Source: Aurantiacibacter xanthus (lineage in GTDB: Bacteria; Pseudomonadota; Alphaproteobacteria; Sphingomonadales; Sphingomonadaceae). From it: a stretch of DNA of 41,152 bases. The notes under the pieces are model-generated. The model was not told the DNA's origin and made no database searches. It saw only the letters and a list, made by a program, of their open reading frames with translations. The position numbers were made by a program, and so were the translations under genes. This document shows positions 32,732-41,102 of the stretch, in pieces. Position 1 is the first letter of the stretch. Every line of letters begins with the position of its first letter. The stretch spans positions 1 through 41,152 of the forward strand of contig NZ_QXFM01000120.1 in assembly GCF_003584015.1 (NCBI RefSeq), in the 5' to 3' direction.

Positions 32732-34013
32732 CCGAAGGCGCGGTGTTGCCGGGCATATGGTGTGTGAGCAGCGCGGCAAGGCCGCAGCCCGCCATGACCG
32801 CAACACCGAGCGGCCAGAACGCTGCGGGCTCGATGTCGGCCGACTGCCCCACCGACGCAAGCCAGCCGCCGACAACAAAGCCGGACAGCCCGAGCGCGAT
32901 CTTGATGCTCATGGTGAACAATCCGAACGCGGCCGCATAACGTGCCGGAGTCTGGCCGCCCTTCCCGCCGATCGTCTCGGACAGTACGGCCCAGCTCAGC
33001 ATGGCGACACCTCCACCCGGAAGGCTCATGACGCCGAGTGCCGCAAGAACCGTCAGGGGACTGGCCTGCGGAATGAGGGCAAACAGCGGAATGAACATCG
33101 CGCTCAGGCCATAGGCGAGTGCGAGGGCACTGCGGCTGCCGATGCTGCGAGCGACCGGCGACCAGAACCAGACGGCCGCCAGACGACCGCAGGTGAGCAA
33201 TAGCAAGACGCCGGCAGTCAGTTCCGGGCCGCCGAGATCCAGATGCAGCATGGCCTTGCCCGCAGCGGCCAGTCCGGCCAGTCCGACAGCGGAAGCGGCG
33301 CAGAACACCACCAACGCGGGGTCGATGAACGATCCTTCGCCCGCCGCCCTCTCGAGGGATTCCCTGACAGCCTCGCGTGCCAACATCGCAGGCAGCGGCA
33401 GCATGCATACCATCGCGACCAGACCGACCGCGCCGATCAGCAGCATGACCGAACTCGACCGAACGCCCTCCGCCAACAGCACCGGAAGCGATGCAAATCC
33501 CACAACCAGCGCGGCAGCCGCCGAACAGATCGCACGCAGCCGGGCGATGCCCAGATCGCCGTGTTCCAGCGCCAGACGGCGCGTCAGAGCGTTATGCGGC
33601 AAGTCCGCCAGACTGAAGCCGGTGCGGAACAGGGCGAGCAGGGCCCCGGCGGCCAGCGGGTCGCCCTGGGGCAGCATTGGCAGCACGGCAAAGCCACCGC
33701 CGGCCGCAAGTATCGCCGCTATCGAAAGCGCCGGCAAAATGCGCTGCAGGACCGGCCAGCGAAGGAGCGCACCGCCGAACACCCCGTCGCACACTGCATT
33801 CCACAGGGCGCTGGCAAGGAACATTGCCCCTGCCAGCGCCGGCTCGATCTGCAGGAAGCGGACGAGGATGTAGAGCGTAAGCGCATCCTCTCCGGCCCAC
33901 AGCAGGCTCTTGCCGAAGTGCACGCTGCCATAGGCCGCGGGGCCGGTTTGCCATGAAAGGTGGGACGGCGATAAAGGACTCACGTAGCGCCCCATAGGGC
34001 GCGCAGATGACAT
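32715..34013 (-). CDS. MFS transporter (possibly GPH-like)
   Basis: A 432-residue polytopic inner-membrane carrier with about 12 helices ('GLVAMVCMLPLPAML', 'ALAYGLSAMFIPLFALIPQ', 'ALGVMSLPGGGVAMLSWAVL'). The region 'RTGFSLADLPHNALTRRLAL' resembles the sodium/sugar (GPH, MFS_2) group rather than drug exporters. Substrate is unknown. The last gene of a three-gene operon after a TonB-dependent receptor and a PI-PLC-like phospholipase, so it may import the product that enzyme releases. ATG 34013 lies 23 bp after the phospholipase stop, behind GGGGGAGGGGG; an in-frame start at 34040 overlaps that gene. Confidence 0.8.
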   Translation of the reverse strand: MSSARPMGRYVSPLSPSHLSWQTGPAAYGSVHFGKSLLWAGEDALTLYILVRFLQIEPALAGAMFLASALWNAVCDGVFGGALLRWPVLQRILPALSIAAILAAGGGFAVLPMLPQGDPLAAGALLALFRTGFSLADLPHNALTRRLALEHGDLGIARLRAICSAAAALVVGFASLPVLLAEGVRSSSVMLLIGAVGLVAMVCMLPLPAMLAREAVRESLERAAGEGSFIDPALVVFCAASAVGLAGLAAAGKAMLHLDLGGPELTAGVLLLLTCGRLAAVWFWSPVARSIGSRSALALAYGLSAMFIPLFALIPQASPLTVLAALGVMSLPGGGVAMLSWAVLSETIGGKGGQTPARYAAAFGLFTMSIKIALGLSGFVVGGWLASVGQSADIEPAAFWPLGVAVMAGCGLAALLTHHMPGNTAPSAIPPA

Positions 34014-34036
34014 TCGCGGGAAGCCCCCTCCCCCGC

Positions 34037-35266
34037 TCAATCGCCAGGACGCGGAGCGATCCGGGCAGGCTCCCCACCGGGCAGTTCGACAATATAGGGC
34101 GTTCCGTATGCGTTGCCCGGCTCGATGAAGTCGGTGGAAACGATCTGCGCGCCGGATGCGAACGCGGCGCGCGCCCGCGTCATGTCATCGACCTTCGCCT
34201 CCCAGGTTTCGATATCGGCCCGGGTGCGCACCAGATAGCCCTTCGCCACCTGGTCGCGGATCTGGTCGCCGCGGTCGATGGCGTTGTCGTTGAGGATGAA
34301 GGCGGCGAAATCCTGCCCGGGAACGGAGTCGAGGAACGCCACACGCTCTCTCAGCCCCGGATGCCCGATCAGGTAATCGGATGCCCCGTTCTTGCCTGTT
34401 GCCGTGATCAGCAGAAAGACGAACTTGCCGCGCGCCTGGGCAAGGTCTGGCCATTCGCCGGCCAGCACTGCGTCTTCGAGCCGCGAATGATCGCCGCGCA
34501 CGTCGTCGGGCGTAATCACATTTTCGCGCCCGATAATGTCGAGGATATCGCGGTCGATCTGATCGTAGGTTGCAGGTGTGAAAGGCGGCACCTGCGCCGA
34601 GCCCGGCAGGATGCCGAGGGCCTGAACCTTCGCTTCGAGCATCACGAAGATCGGCACATGGCCCGGATTGTCGGCCGACCACGCTTTCATCTCTGCCAGA
34701 CACGAGTGGAACGTTGGGCAAGAACTGCGGAAATCGATGTCGGGCATGTGAAGCACTTTGAGCCCGGGCTCTGCCAGAGGCGCCGGGTCGAACGGCGCCA
34801 GATCGCTGACACCCTGGGCGCGCAGTATTCTATAGGCTGCCGGGTCGGCATAGGCCCCGCCCTGCGGGTCGGCGTTGAGATCGATCTCGAGGCTGCGCAC
34901 GCCCCGCTCCAGTTGGTCGGTAAGCGAAGTATAGCGATAGCTCAGCGCCTCACCGATCGTCACATCGTTGGGATGTGCGGTCCGGAATTCCTCCAGAGCC
35001 TCGGCGGGTATGCTCGCAGTGATTTTGTGCATGGAGGGGATCCGCTCGTCGAGCATGGCTCGTACGCGAGGGTCGGTCCCCAGCGAATAGCTGTTATGGG
35101 TTCCCAGCACCTGTATGCGGTTGATCGGCAGGTCGCCGGGCAATTGAGCGGCTTCGGGCGGCGCATTGGCATCGGTCGGCTCGCTCTCCTGTGCATGGAC
35201 CGGCGCCAAGGGGCCGATTGCGGCAAGGCACAGCAAGGCTGCGCCAAGGGTGTGGCTGCGCATCAT
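34037..35266 (-). CDS. Secreted Ca2+-dependent PI-PLC-like phospholipase
   Basis: A 409-residue exported enzyme with a signal peptide ending 'LAPVHAQ'. The TIM-barrel catalytic pattern of Ca2+-dependent phosphoinositide phospholipase C (PI-PLC-C1) is visible: 'INRIQVLGTHNSYSLG' with catalytic His57, 'LERGVRSLEIDLNADPQ' with acidic metal ligands, and 'GLKVLHMPDIDFRSSC' with a second His. It would cleave phosphatidylinositol or related phosphodiester head groups in the periplasm or outside. It sits 10 bp after a TonB-dependent receptor gene and 23 bp before a transporter gene, suggesting breakdown of a phosphodiester substrate and uptake of the product. Exact substrate unknown. Confidence 0.85.
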   Translation of the reverse strand: MMRSHTLGAALLCLAAIGPLAPVHAQESEPTDANAPPEAAQLPGDLPINRIQVLGTHNSYSLGTDPRVRAMLDERIPSMHKITASIPAEALEEFRTAHPNDVTIGEALSYRYTSLTDQLERGVRSLEIDLNADPQGGAYADPAAYRILRAQGVSDLAPFDPAPLAEPGLKVLHMPDIDFRSSCPTFHSCLAEMKAWSADNPGHVPIFVMLEAKVQALGILPGSAQVPPFTPATYDQIDRDILDIIGRENVITPDDVRGDHSRLEDAVLAGEWPDLAQARGKFVFLLITATGKNGASDYLIGHPGLRERVAFLDSVPGQDFAAFILNDNAIDRGDQIRDQVAKGYLVRTRADIETWEAKVDDMTRARAAFASGAQIVSTDFIEPGNAYGTPYIVELPGGEPARIAPRPGD

Positions 35267-35276
35267 TTCACTCCGA

Positions 35277-37556
35277 TCAGAAATTGAAGTTCACGAACAC
35301 CCCGGCCGTTCGCCGCGCGCGGGGAGAGGTGTAATGGAGGAGCCCGAGGCCGCCGTAGATCTGCCACCCGGTAGAGAAATAGGTGTCGAACAGATTGCGC
35401 GCGTAAATGCCGGCCTCGATCGTGCCCGCCTCGTTCGCCACGCTCAGCCGCGCATTGGCCAGGCCGAAAGAGGGGACGCGGGAGTACTCCGGCTGTCCGA
35501 CCACGGTCCAGTATTCGCTGCGCCAGGCATAATCGGCATGAGCCAGCAGGCGCCAGCTATCGGAAACCGGTTGGTCCAGATTGGCCGCCAGCGTCGCCGC
35601 CCATTCCGGCGCGTTGGGAAGGCGCGTGCCAGTATAGTCGGTCGTCGTGTTATAGACGTAATCGGTGAACTTCGCGTCGGTGTAGCTGCCCGACGCCGTA
35701 AGCGAGAGCGAGCGCGTAGGCCGCACGGCTATCGACGTCTCGACGCCCTGACTGCGCAAGCCGCCCGCATTGCCGATCGCGGACACCAGCAGCGTCCCGC
35801 CGGCGCCATCGGGGATACGGGTCAGGATCGTCGCCTGAAAGTCGGTGAAGTCGGACCGGAAGAAGTCGATGTTGAACCGCAGCCGCCGGCCAAACCACTC
35901 GGATTTGAGACCGACCTCCCAGGCTTTGACGGTCTCGTCCGCATATGGCGCATACTTGTTGCCGACAAACGCAATGCCCGCCGGCTTGTAGCCGGTCGAG
36001 AAGGACGCATAGATCATTGCGTTCTCGCCGATCTGATACTCGGGCGCGACGCGCCAAGAGAAATTGTCTCCCTTCGCGGTTCCTTGGCGGAATGCCGGGG
36101 GTGCACTGGTGGCGACGAATGTGGGATCGTAGCCCACGATCGGCACCGGATCGGTCTGAATGTAGGACAGCTCCTGCCAGTTTTCGTCATGCGTGTAGCG
36201 GCCGCCAAGCGTGAGGCGCAGACGCGATGTCAGGTCGAATTGCAGCTGGCCGAACCCGGCCACCGTCTCGTTCTTCGCATCGAACAGTGAGGTGTTGCCA
36301 GCCTCGCCAATCGCGCCGGTCAATGCGTACAATATCGTTGACTTGCCACCCTCTGCAGGAACCGGCGCGCCCAGCGTGGCCCATTGATACTGGGTCTGAA
36401 CGGCCTGCAAATCATTGTAGAAGAAGCCGATCACGTAGCTGACCGGACGATCGGCGGGCGACGCCAAATGGACTTCCTGGCTGACCTTCTCGGTATCGAG
36501 ATAGCCCTGATTGAAGGGCACGAACGCATATTGGTCGATCGGCAGAAGATTGGCCGGCGTGGCATTGTCATAACCGGTGCGGCGATAAGCGGTGATGGAG
36601 GTCAGCGTGTGCTCGCCCAGGGCGAGTTCCATCTTGCCCGAAAAACCCCACTCCTCGGTTTCAATTTCGCCGAACTGGGAATCGGCCGTATCGGCGCTCT
36701 CGGGTCCCGGAACGACGCCCAGTTCCTTGAGCATCTCGGTCACCTGTGGGGGCTGGTCGCGGACCGGCGTGCGCACCGAACTGTCCCAGTGATGTCCGTA
36801 GTCACCGGCAAGGGTAAGATTGAAGCTGTCATTGGGTTCGAAATAGAGCTTTGCCCGCCCGCCATATTCGTGAACCGAGCCGACCTTGCGATCGAGCGTG
36901 ACATTCCGTCCGAAGCCGTCCTCCGCCTGATCGAAGCCCGAGATGCGCAGTGCAACGTTTTCCGCGATCGGAAGGTTCACCGTGGCGTTGAGGATGCGTT
37001 CGTTGTGCTCACCCAGAGAGACGCTGCCGCGGAACGAGGTAACGCCGAGGCGCGGCCGGTTGGTGGTGACGGAAATCACCCCGGATGTGGAGTTCTTGCC
37101 GAACAGTGTGCCCTGCGGCCCCATGAGCACGTCGACATGGTCGATATCAACCATGCCGATCAACCCGTTGGCGCGCTGCCCATCCATCACCACGTTATCG
37201 ACGACGACGTTGACGGACTTCGCATTGGAAAAGTCGAACGACGTCGTGCCGACCCCGCGGATCTGGAAAGCCGCTCCCTGCGTGGGGTCGTATTGTACGC
37301 CGGGGGCGAGGTACTGCAGATCCGTCACATCCGTATAGCCGGCATTGGCGATGGCCTGGCCGCTGACGGTCTGGATGGCGAGCGGAACATCCTGGCTGTT
37401 CTCGGTGCGGCGCTGCGCGGTCACTACGATCTCAGGCAGGGCCGCTTCGCCCTCAGTTTGTTCTGCTGTCTGCGCAGCAGCGCCCGATGCGGTCAAAACG
37501 GCGATGCCTCCACAGGACACTGTGGCGAGCAAACGGCTGTACGAACGAAAATGCAT
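35277..37556 (-). CDS. TonB-dependent outer-membrane receptor of the phospholipase operon
   Basis: A 759-residue receptor with a signal peptide ending 'GAAAQ', TonB-box-like 'LPEIVVTAQRRTE', a plug ('LQYLAPGVQYDPTQGAAFQI', 'VDVLMGPQGTLFGKNSTSG') and a barrel ending 'AGVFVNFNF'. No STN domain. The start at ATG 37556 follows GGGGGG; the frame is open 18 codons upstream without a plausible signal. It leads the operon receptor > phospholipase > MFS transporter. Related sphingomonad receptors take up varied aromatic, sugar or polyol compounds, and the operon partner suggests a phospholipid head-group or inositol-like ligand (inference). Confidence 0.92.
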   Translation of the reverse strand: MHFRSYSRLLATVSCGGIAVLTASGAAAQTAEQTEGEAALPEIVVTAQRRTENSQDVPLAIQTVSGQAIANAGYTDVTDLQYLAPGVQYDPTQGAAFQIRGVGTTSFDFSNAKSVNVVVDNVVMDGQRANGLIGMVDIDHVDVLMGPQGTLFGKNSTSGVISVTTNRPRLGVTSFRGSVSLGEHNERILNATVNLPIAENVALRISGFDQAEDGFGRNVTLDRKVGSVHEYGGRAKLYFEPNDSFNLTLAGDYGHHWDSSVRTPVRDQPPQVTEMLKELGVVPGPESADTADSQFGEIETEEWGFSGKMELALGEHTLTSITAYRRTGYDNATPANLLPIDQYAFVPFNQGYLDTEKVSQEVHLASPADRPVSYVIGFFYNDLQAVQTQYQWATLGAPVPAEGGKSTILYALTGAIGEAGNTSLFDAKNETVAGFGQLQFDLTSRLRLTLGGRYTHDENWQELSYIQTDPVPIVGYDPTFVATSAPPAFRQGTAKGDNFSWRVAPEYQIGENAMIYASFSTGYKPAGIAFVGNKYAPYADETVKAWEVGLKSEWFGRRLRFNIDFFRSDFTDFQATILTRIPDGAGGTLLVSAIGNAGGLRSQGVETSIAVRPTRSLSLTASGSYTDAKFTDYVYNTTTDYTGTRLPNAPEWAATLAANLDQPVSDSWRLLAHADYAWRSEYWTVVGQPEYSRVPSFGLANARLSVANEAGTIEAGIYARNLFDTYFSTGWQIYGGLGLLHYTSPRARRTAGVFVNFNF

Positions 37557-37618
37557 GATCCCCCCTTTGAGGCTGCGTGATGAGGGCCTGCTACAGCGGA
37601 TGCATTTCACAATTAAGA

Positions 37619-37673
37619 CGGATGTACGTATTTTTATTACGGGCAGGATAGCAAGAAAAATCCGTATGTACGG
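37619..37673. promoter_or_regulatory. Paired repeat elements upstream of the receptor operon
   Basis: CGGATGTACG (37619-37628) and the palindrome CCGTATGTACGG (37662-37673) share ATGTACG, 44 bp (about four helical turns) apart. They lie 60-120 bp upstream of the receptor ATG in AT-rich sequence, as expected of an operator pair. The double-domain TetR protein at 31505 is a candidate binder. Confidence 0.4.
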
Positions 37674-37944
37674 AAATGAGTCTGGGGCAGAGCTTTCCTC
37701 TCACGATTCCCTTAAGAAGGCCCGGAACTTGCGGCTGTGGGCTCTGCACCCTTGTCTTCCGGAGCTGGGGCTTGTGACCAACTCAAGCCGATGCCTGACA
37801 CGCATCAAAGCGGCAGCTTTCCGAATATGACCGAGCTGGATGTCTGGTTTCGCAGCGAAGGGCCCGCGCAGCGGGACAGCCAACCTAACAGCATTGGTGA
37901 GCCGCACAGGTTGCCGACACCTTCCGACCAGCCGGCCCTCTAGA

Positions 37945-37980
37945 TGGGGCCCCAGATGCAGAGCATCTGAGCCTGCATCT
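37945..37980. repeat. Overlapping palindromes, mutually exclusive hairpins
   Basis: TGGGGCCCCA (37945-37954) is followed by AGATGC-AGA-GCATCT (37954-37968). The longer pairing AGATGCAG (37954-37961) with CTGCATCT (37973-37980) competes with it. All are perfect matches. They sit in the 3' region of the transcript of the 38031-38837 gene. Confidence 0.65.
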
Positions 37981-37995
37981 GCTCAAGATCATGGC

Positions 37996-38019
37996 GGCGG
38001 GCGGTTTTCAGCGCCCGCC
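37996..38019 (-). terminator. GC-rich hairpin after the secreted-protein operon
   Basis: An 8-bp perfect stem, GGCGGGCG / CGCCCGCC, with an 8-base loop begins about 12 bp downstream of the stop at 38031 on the minus strand. The U-tract expected of a strong intrinsic terminator is missing on that strand, so it may be a weak terminator or 3'-end stabiliser. Confidence 0.5.
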
Positions 38020-38030
38020 TTCCATTTCTT

Positions 38031-38837
38031 TCAGTCCGGGATGCAATCATCGGTGCAGGAGAAACCACCGCTGAACAATTCGGACAGGTTCGTAGAAAGC
38101 TGCCCGGAGAAATTGCCACGCTCGGTGTAGGTGGTGCCCTGATATTGCGTAGGGGAAGTCCGATAAACACCGGAAACCCTGCCCGACCGGGTCGAAACCC
38201 CAGCAAATGCGCCTGCCGTCATGAATTCGCTGTTCGGGCCCGTGTTTTCCGTCAGGACGTATGTGCCAGCGATATAACCACTTTCATATTGGCCGATGTA
38301 GGTCAGCCTGCCCTCTTCATTCTGGCCGCCGCCCTGAAACCCGAACGAGCGGTTATCGGCAAAAATGCGATGGGCCTGTTCCCACAGACTGTTTTCGACT
38401 GCTGCATAGTCTCGGATAACGTCACCGATGCCATCGCGCATGGACGCGAGGCGCATGTCGAAATCATGCATCTCGTGCTGGTTCAGATCTGCATAGTTTC
38501 GGGGAGCGGCAAGGCGCTCTGCTTCTGCTGCCTGCCGATTGGCGAGTTCCTGCTGCCTCTGCGCGGCTCTTTCGGCCTGAAAGGCATCGTACTTGTCCCT
38601 GATGGCGTCGCCGATTCCGGTGATGCGATCAAGCCAACTGCTTCCTTCGCCGCTGCCGTCATCGGTGCTGCCAATCAGATCGGTGAGCCAGGAACCAGCG
38701 AAATTGTAGTTGTCAGGCGCATTGCCCCCTGATCGCTCGTTGTCATCGTAGGTTCCCTGATCCTGAGCGATGACAGGCGAAGCGATCATGGCCGCACAGG
38801 ATGCAGCAGCCAGCAAGGCGGTAAAACGATTGTTCAT
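38031..38837 (-). CDS. Secreted protein of unknown function, with helical middle
   Basis: A 268-residue exported protein I do not recognise. The signal peptide ends 'MIASPVIAQ'. The next ~70 residues are Gly/Asp/Ser-rich and low in complexity. Residues ~75-150 are strongly helical and Ala/Arg/Gln-rich ('FQAERAAQRQQELANRQAAE'), probably a coiled coil. The C-terminal third is Gly/Thr/Tyr-rich with beta-strand character ('LTYIGQYESGYIAGTYVLTE', 'VSGVYRTSPTQYQGTTY') and two Cys in 'FSCTDDCIPD' that may pair. The ATG overlaps the stop of the upstream gene (ATGA), so the two are coupled. A periplasmic or surface location is likely. Confidence 0.75.
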   Translation of the reverse strand: MNNRFTALLAAASCAAMIASPVIAQDQGTYDDNERSGGNAPDNYNFAGSWLTDLIGSTDDGSGEGSSWLDRITGIGDAIRDKYDAFQAERAAQRQQELANRQAAEAERLAAPRNYADLNQHEMHDFDMRLASMRDGIGDVIRDYAAVENSLWEQAHRIFADNRSFGFQGGGQNEEGRLTYIGQYESGYIAGTYVLTENTGPNSEFMTAGAFAGVSTRSGRVSGVYRTSPTQYQGTTYTERGNFSGQLSTNLSELFSGGFSCTDDCIPD

Positions 38838-39649
38838 CGGGTGGTCTCCACATAGTCCGCGAAGCCCTTGCCGAGCGAAATCGCGCGTTCAAACTGCCAT
38901 CGGCCATCGGCCAGATTGCGATATTGCGCCGCGAGGCGCGTCTGCCCCCCCGCATCGCCCACGATAACGATGGTACGCTCGGCCGTGGTGGTCGCGGCCA
39001 GCAGGTCGACTGCTGCGAGTTCGGCATTGGCGGTGAGCAGACCCGAAACCGTGCTGCGCAGGGCGGCTACATCCAGCGGAGCTTCGTCCGAGCCGATCTG
39101 TCCGCCGCTCATCATGCTGACCATGTGTTCGGCCAGCTTTTCTGCGCCGCGAATGTCGTCGGCGTCGTTACCGTATGCGCTGCTGACATCGGAAGCGCAG
39201 TTGCCGTCATCGACAAGCGGCTCGCTAATGGCAAAGTTGCGAAGCGTGACATAGCCGTCGGCAGCCATCGCCAAAACGTCGGCCTCGCGTCTGGCTTCAG
39301 CGAACCGCACCCAGTGCAGTGGACCGGACGCCTCGCCAACTTCCACCTCACCAGTCAGCGCGCAGCGCGTGACATGATCGTAGGCGAGCACGGAGACCTG
39401 CGGAAAAGCCCGGAAAGCCGTGAAGACGCTGGCGGCGCGACGAAAGCGCCTGGCTTGTTCAGCCGGAACGCCAGGCACCTCGTAGGTGAACCGTTCGAAG
39501 GAACGCAGCTCTCGCTGCGCATCGCGGGCCTGGCTGCGGCTCCAGCCCGGAATACCCGGAGCACCGTCTTGCGCGGCCAGCGGAGCGGGGATGCCGGCAC
39601 TCGCCACGAAAGCAAGCCCGGCAAAAAGTGTCGAGACTGATCGGATCAT
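38834..39649 (-). CDS. Periplasmic protein of unknown function
   Basis: A 271-residue exported protein with a signal peptide ending 'GIPAPLAAQ'. I do not recognise a family. It contains two Cys that could form a disulfide ('TRCALTGEV', 'DDGNCASDV') and mixed alpha/beta content ('FRAFPQVSVLAYDHVTRCAL', 'VDLLAATTTAERTIVIVGDA'). Its ATG (39649) overlaps the TGA of an upstream outer-membrane gene and its stop overlaps the next ATG, so it is the middle of a tight three-gene operon whose first gene is broken by the IS3 element. Promoter supply may now depend on the IS. Confidence 0.75.
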   Translation of the reverse strand: MIRSVSTLFAGLAFVASAGIPAPLAAQDGAPGIPGWSRSQARDAQRELRSFERFTYEVPGVPAEQARRFRRAASVFTAFRAFPQVSVLAYDHVTRCALTGEVEVGEASGPLHWVRFAEARREADVLAMAADGYVTLRNFAISEPLVDDGNCASDVSSAYGNDADDIRGAEKLAEHMVSMMSGGQIGSDEAPLDVAALRSTVSGLLTANAELAAVDLLAATTTAERTIVIVGDAGGQTRLAAQYRNLADGRWQFERAISLGKGFADYVETTR

Positions 39650-39834
39650 CAGAAGTTCACCTTGAAACTTGGCCCGAAACGGGCATCCCACGAACGATAA
39701 TTGACGTCGGTCGACCATGTGACGCGCGGCTCGGCCATGATGCCGAGCGACCAGTTGCGACTGCGATAGGTCAGGCTCACCGGCATCGTGGCGATATAGT
39801 CGGTGCGTTTGTAATCGAACTCTGCCGGAATGAA
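39649..39834 (-). pseudogene. Outer-membrane beta-barrel protein, C-terminal fragment
   Basis: Upstream of the periplasmic gene, the minus strand reads about 60 residues of alternating beta-strand pattern ('YIATMPVSLTYRSRNWSLGI', 'DARFGPSFKVNF') ending in the terminal Phe typical of outer-membrane barrels. The frame enters the IS3 end at 39835, so the 5' part of the gene lies on the other side of the IS. Its stop codon overlaps the next start (TGATG), marking it as the former first gene, or an earlier gene, of the operon. Confidence 0.7.
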
Positions 39835-39873
39835 TGAACCGCCCCGCGATTGCCGGAGGCCATTTGGTTTGAG

Positions 39874-40779
39874 TTATGCCGCCATCGGGCGTTCGTCCAG
39901 CATGGCGTAGTATCGTGCTTCGGCTTCGGCGGGCGGGATGTTGCCGATTGGCTCGAGCAACCGCCTGTTGTTGAACCAACTCACCCATTCGAGCGTGGCA
40001 TGTTCGACAGCCTCGAACGACCGCCACGGCCCGCGTCGGTGGATCACCTCGGCTTTGTAGAGTCCGTTGATCGTTTCGGCCAAAGCGTTGTCGTAGCTGT
40101 CGCCAACGCTGCCCACCGAAGGTTCGATCCCGGCTTCGGCGAGACGCTCGGTGTACTTGATCGAGACGTACTGGCTACCGCGGTCGGAGTGGTGGATAAG
40201 ACCGCCATGATGGACGGGCCGCCGATGATGGATCGCCTGCTCCAGGGCATCCAGGACGAACCCGGCATGCGCGGTCCGGCTCACTCGCCAGCCCACGATA
40301 TAGCGGGCGAACACGTCGATCACGAAGGCGACGTAGACGAACCCGGTCCAAGTCGCGACGTACGTAAAGTCCGACACCCACAGCATGTTCGGCGCCGGGG
40401 CATGGAACTGCCGGTTGACCTGATCGAGCGGGCAAGGCGCCGCCTTGTCGCTCACCGTCGTCTTCACCGGCTTGCCCCGGATCACGCCCTGCAGACCAAG
40501 ATCGCGCATCAGCCGCTCGACCGTGCATCGGGCGATGTCGAAGCCTTCGCGCTTCATCTGCCGCCACACCTTCCTTGCACCATAGACGCCGAAGTTCTCG
40601 GAGAACACGCGCAGCACCTCGGGCTTCAGGGCCTGATCGCGCTGGGCACGGGCCGACATTCGCGAGGGATCGCGCCGCTGCGCGACACGCTCGTGGTAGG
40701 TGGATGGGGCGATCGGCAAAACCCTGCAGATCGGCTCGACCCCGTACTCCTCGCGATGCTCGTCGATGAACCCGCTCAT
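39874..40779 (-). CDS. IS3-family transposase OrfB
   Basis: A 301-residue catalytic part of the transposase. Residues ~1-110 are an HTH_21-type region ('[20 protein letters not shown]'). The integrase core carries Asp in '[12 protein letters not shown]', Asp in '[13 protein letters not shown]' and Glu in '[14 protein letters not shown]', completing DDE. Its start overlaps the OrfA stop (ATGA at 40776-40779). IS3 elements usually also make an OrfAB fusion by frameshifting in this overlap. No damage is visible. Confidence 0.92.
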   Translation of the reverse strand: MSGFIDEHREEYGVEPICRVLPIAPSTYHERVAQRRDPSRMSARAQRDQALKPEVLRVFSENFGVYGARKVWRQMKREGFDIARCTVERLMRDLGLQGVIRGKPVKTTVSDKAAPCPLDQVNRQFHAPAPNMLWVSDFTYVATWTGFVYVAFVIDVFARYIVGWRVSRTAHAGFVLDALEQAIHHRRPVHHGGLIHHSDRGSQYVSIKYTERLAEAGIEPSVGSVGDSYDNALAETINGLYKAEVIHRRGPWRSFEAVEHATLEWVSWFNNRRLLEPIGNIPPAEAEARYYAMLDERPMAA

Positions 40780-41102
40780 CGCTTCAGTGGGCGGTCGAGC
40801 TCCGCCTGGGCAAAATAAGCAGACGCCTTGCGCAGGATCTCGTTGGCCTGGCGCAGCTCGCGGTTCTCGCGTTCCAGCGCCTTGAGCTTGTCAGCCAGCT
40901 CGGACGGAACGCCAGCACGCATGCCCTTGTCGACCTCGGACTTCTTCACCCACTCGAGCAGCGTGTAGGCCGAGCAGCCAATCTTGCCGGCAATCGATGT
41001 CACCGCGGCCCAGCGCGAGGGATGATCCTTCTCGCTGTCGAGAACCATCCGCACCGCCCGCTCGCGAACCTCGGGTGAAAACTTGTTCGTCGTCTTGCTC
41101 AT
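40776..41102 (-). CDS. IS3-family transposase OrfA
   Basis: A 108-residue DNA-binding part of the transposase: a helix-turn-helix in '[20 protein letters not shown]' and a leucine-zipper-like coiled coil in '[20 protein letters not shown]'. It binds the terminal repeats and dimerises with OrfAB. The ATG at 41102 lies just inside the right terminal repeat. Intact. Confidence 0.9.
   Translation of the reverse strand: MSKTTNKFSPEVRERAVRMVLDSEKDHPSRWAAVTSIAGKIGCSAYTLLEWVKKSEVDKGMRAGVPSELADKLKALERENRELRQANEILRKASAYFAQAELDRPLKR

Larger units (their letters stand above)
37674..38030. other. Non-coding region between two minus-strand operons
   Basis: Apart from the promoter-proximal repeats (37619-37673) and the hairpin cluster (37945-38019), I see nothing recognisable here. 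Short open frames on the plus strand have no family likeness. Confidence 0.6.

Noticed and set aside
31406..32878. 490-codon minus-strand open frame opposite the double TetR gene
   Set aside because: The plus-strand frame carries two recognisable TetR domains; the antisense has no recognisable motif.
36384..37580. 398-codon plus-strand frame inside the TonB-dependent receptor
   Set aside because: Antisense of conserved plug and barrel sequence.
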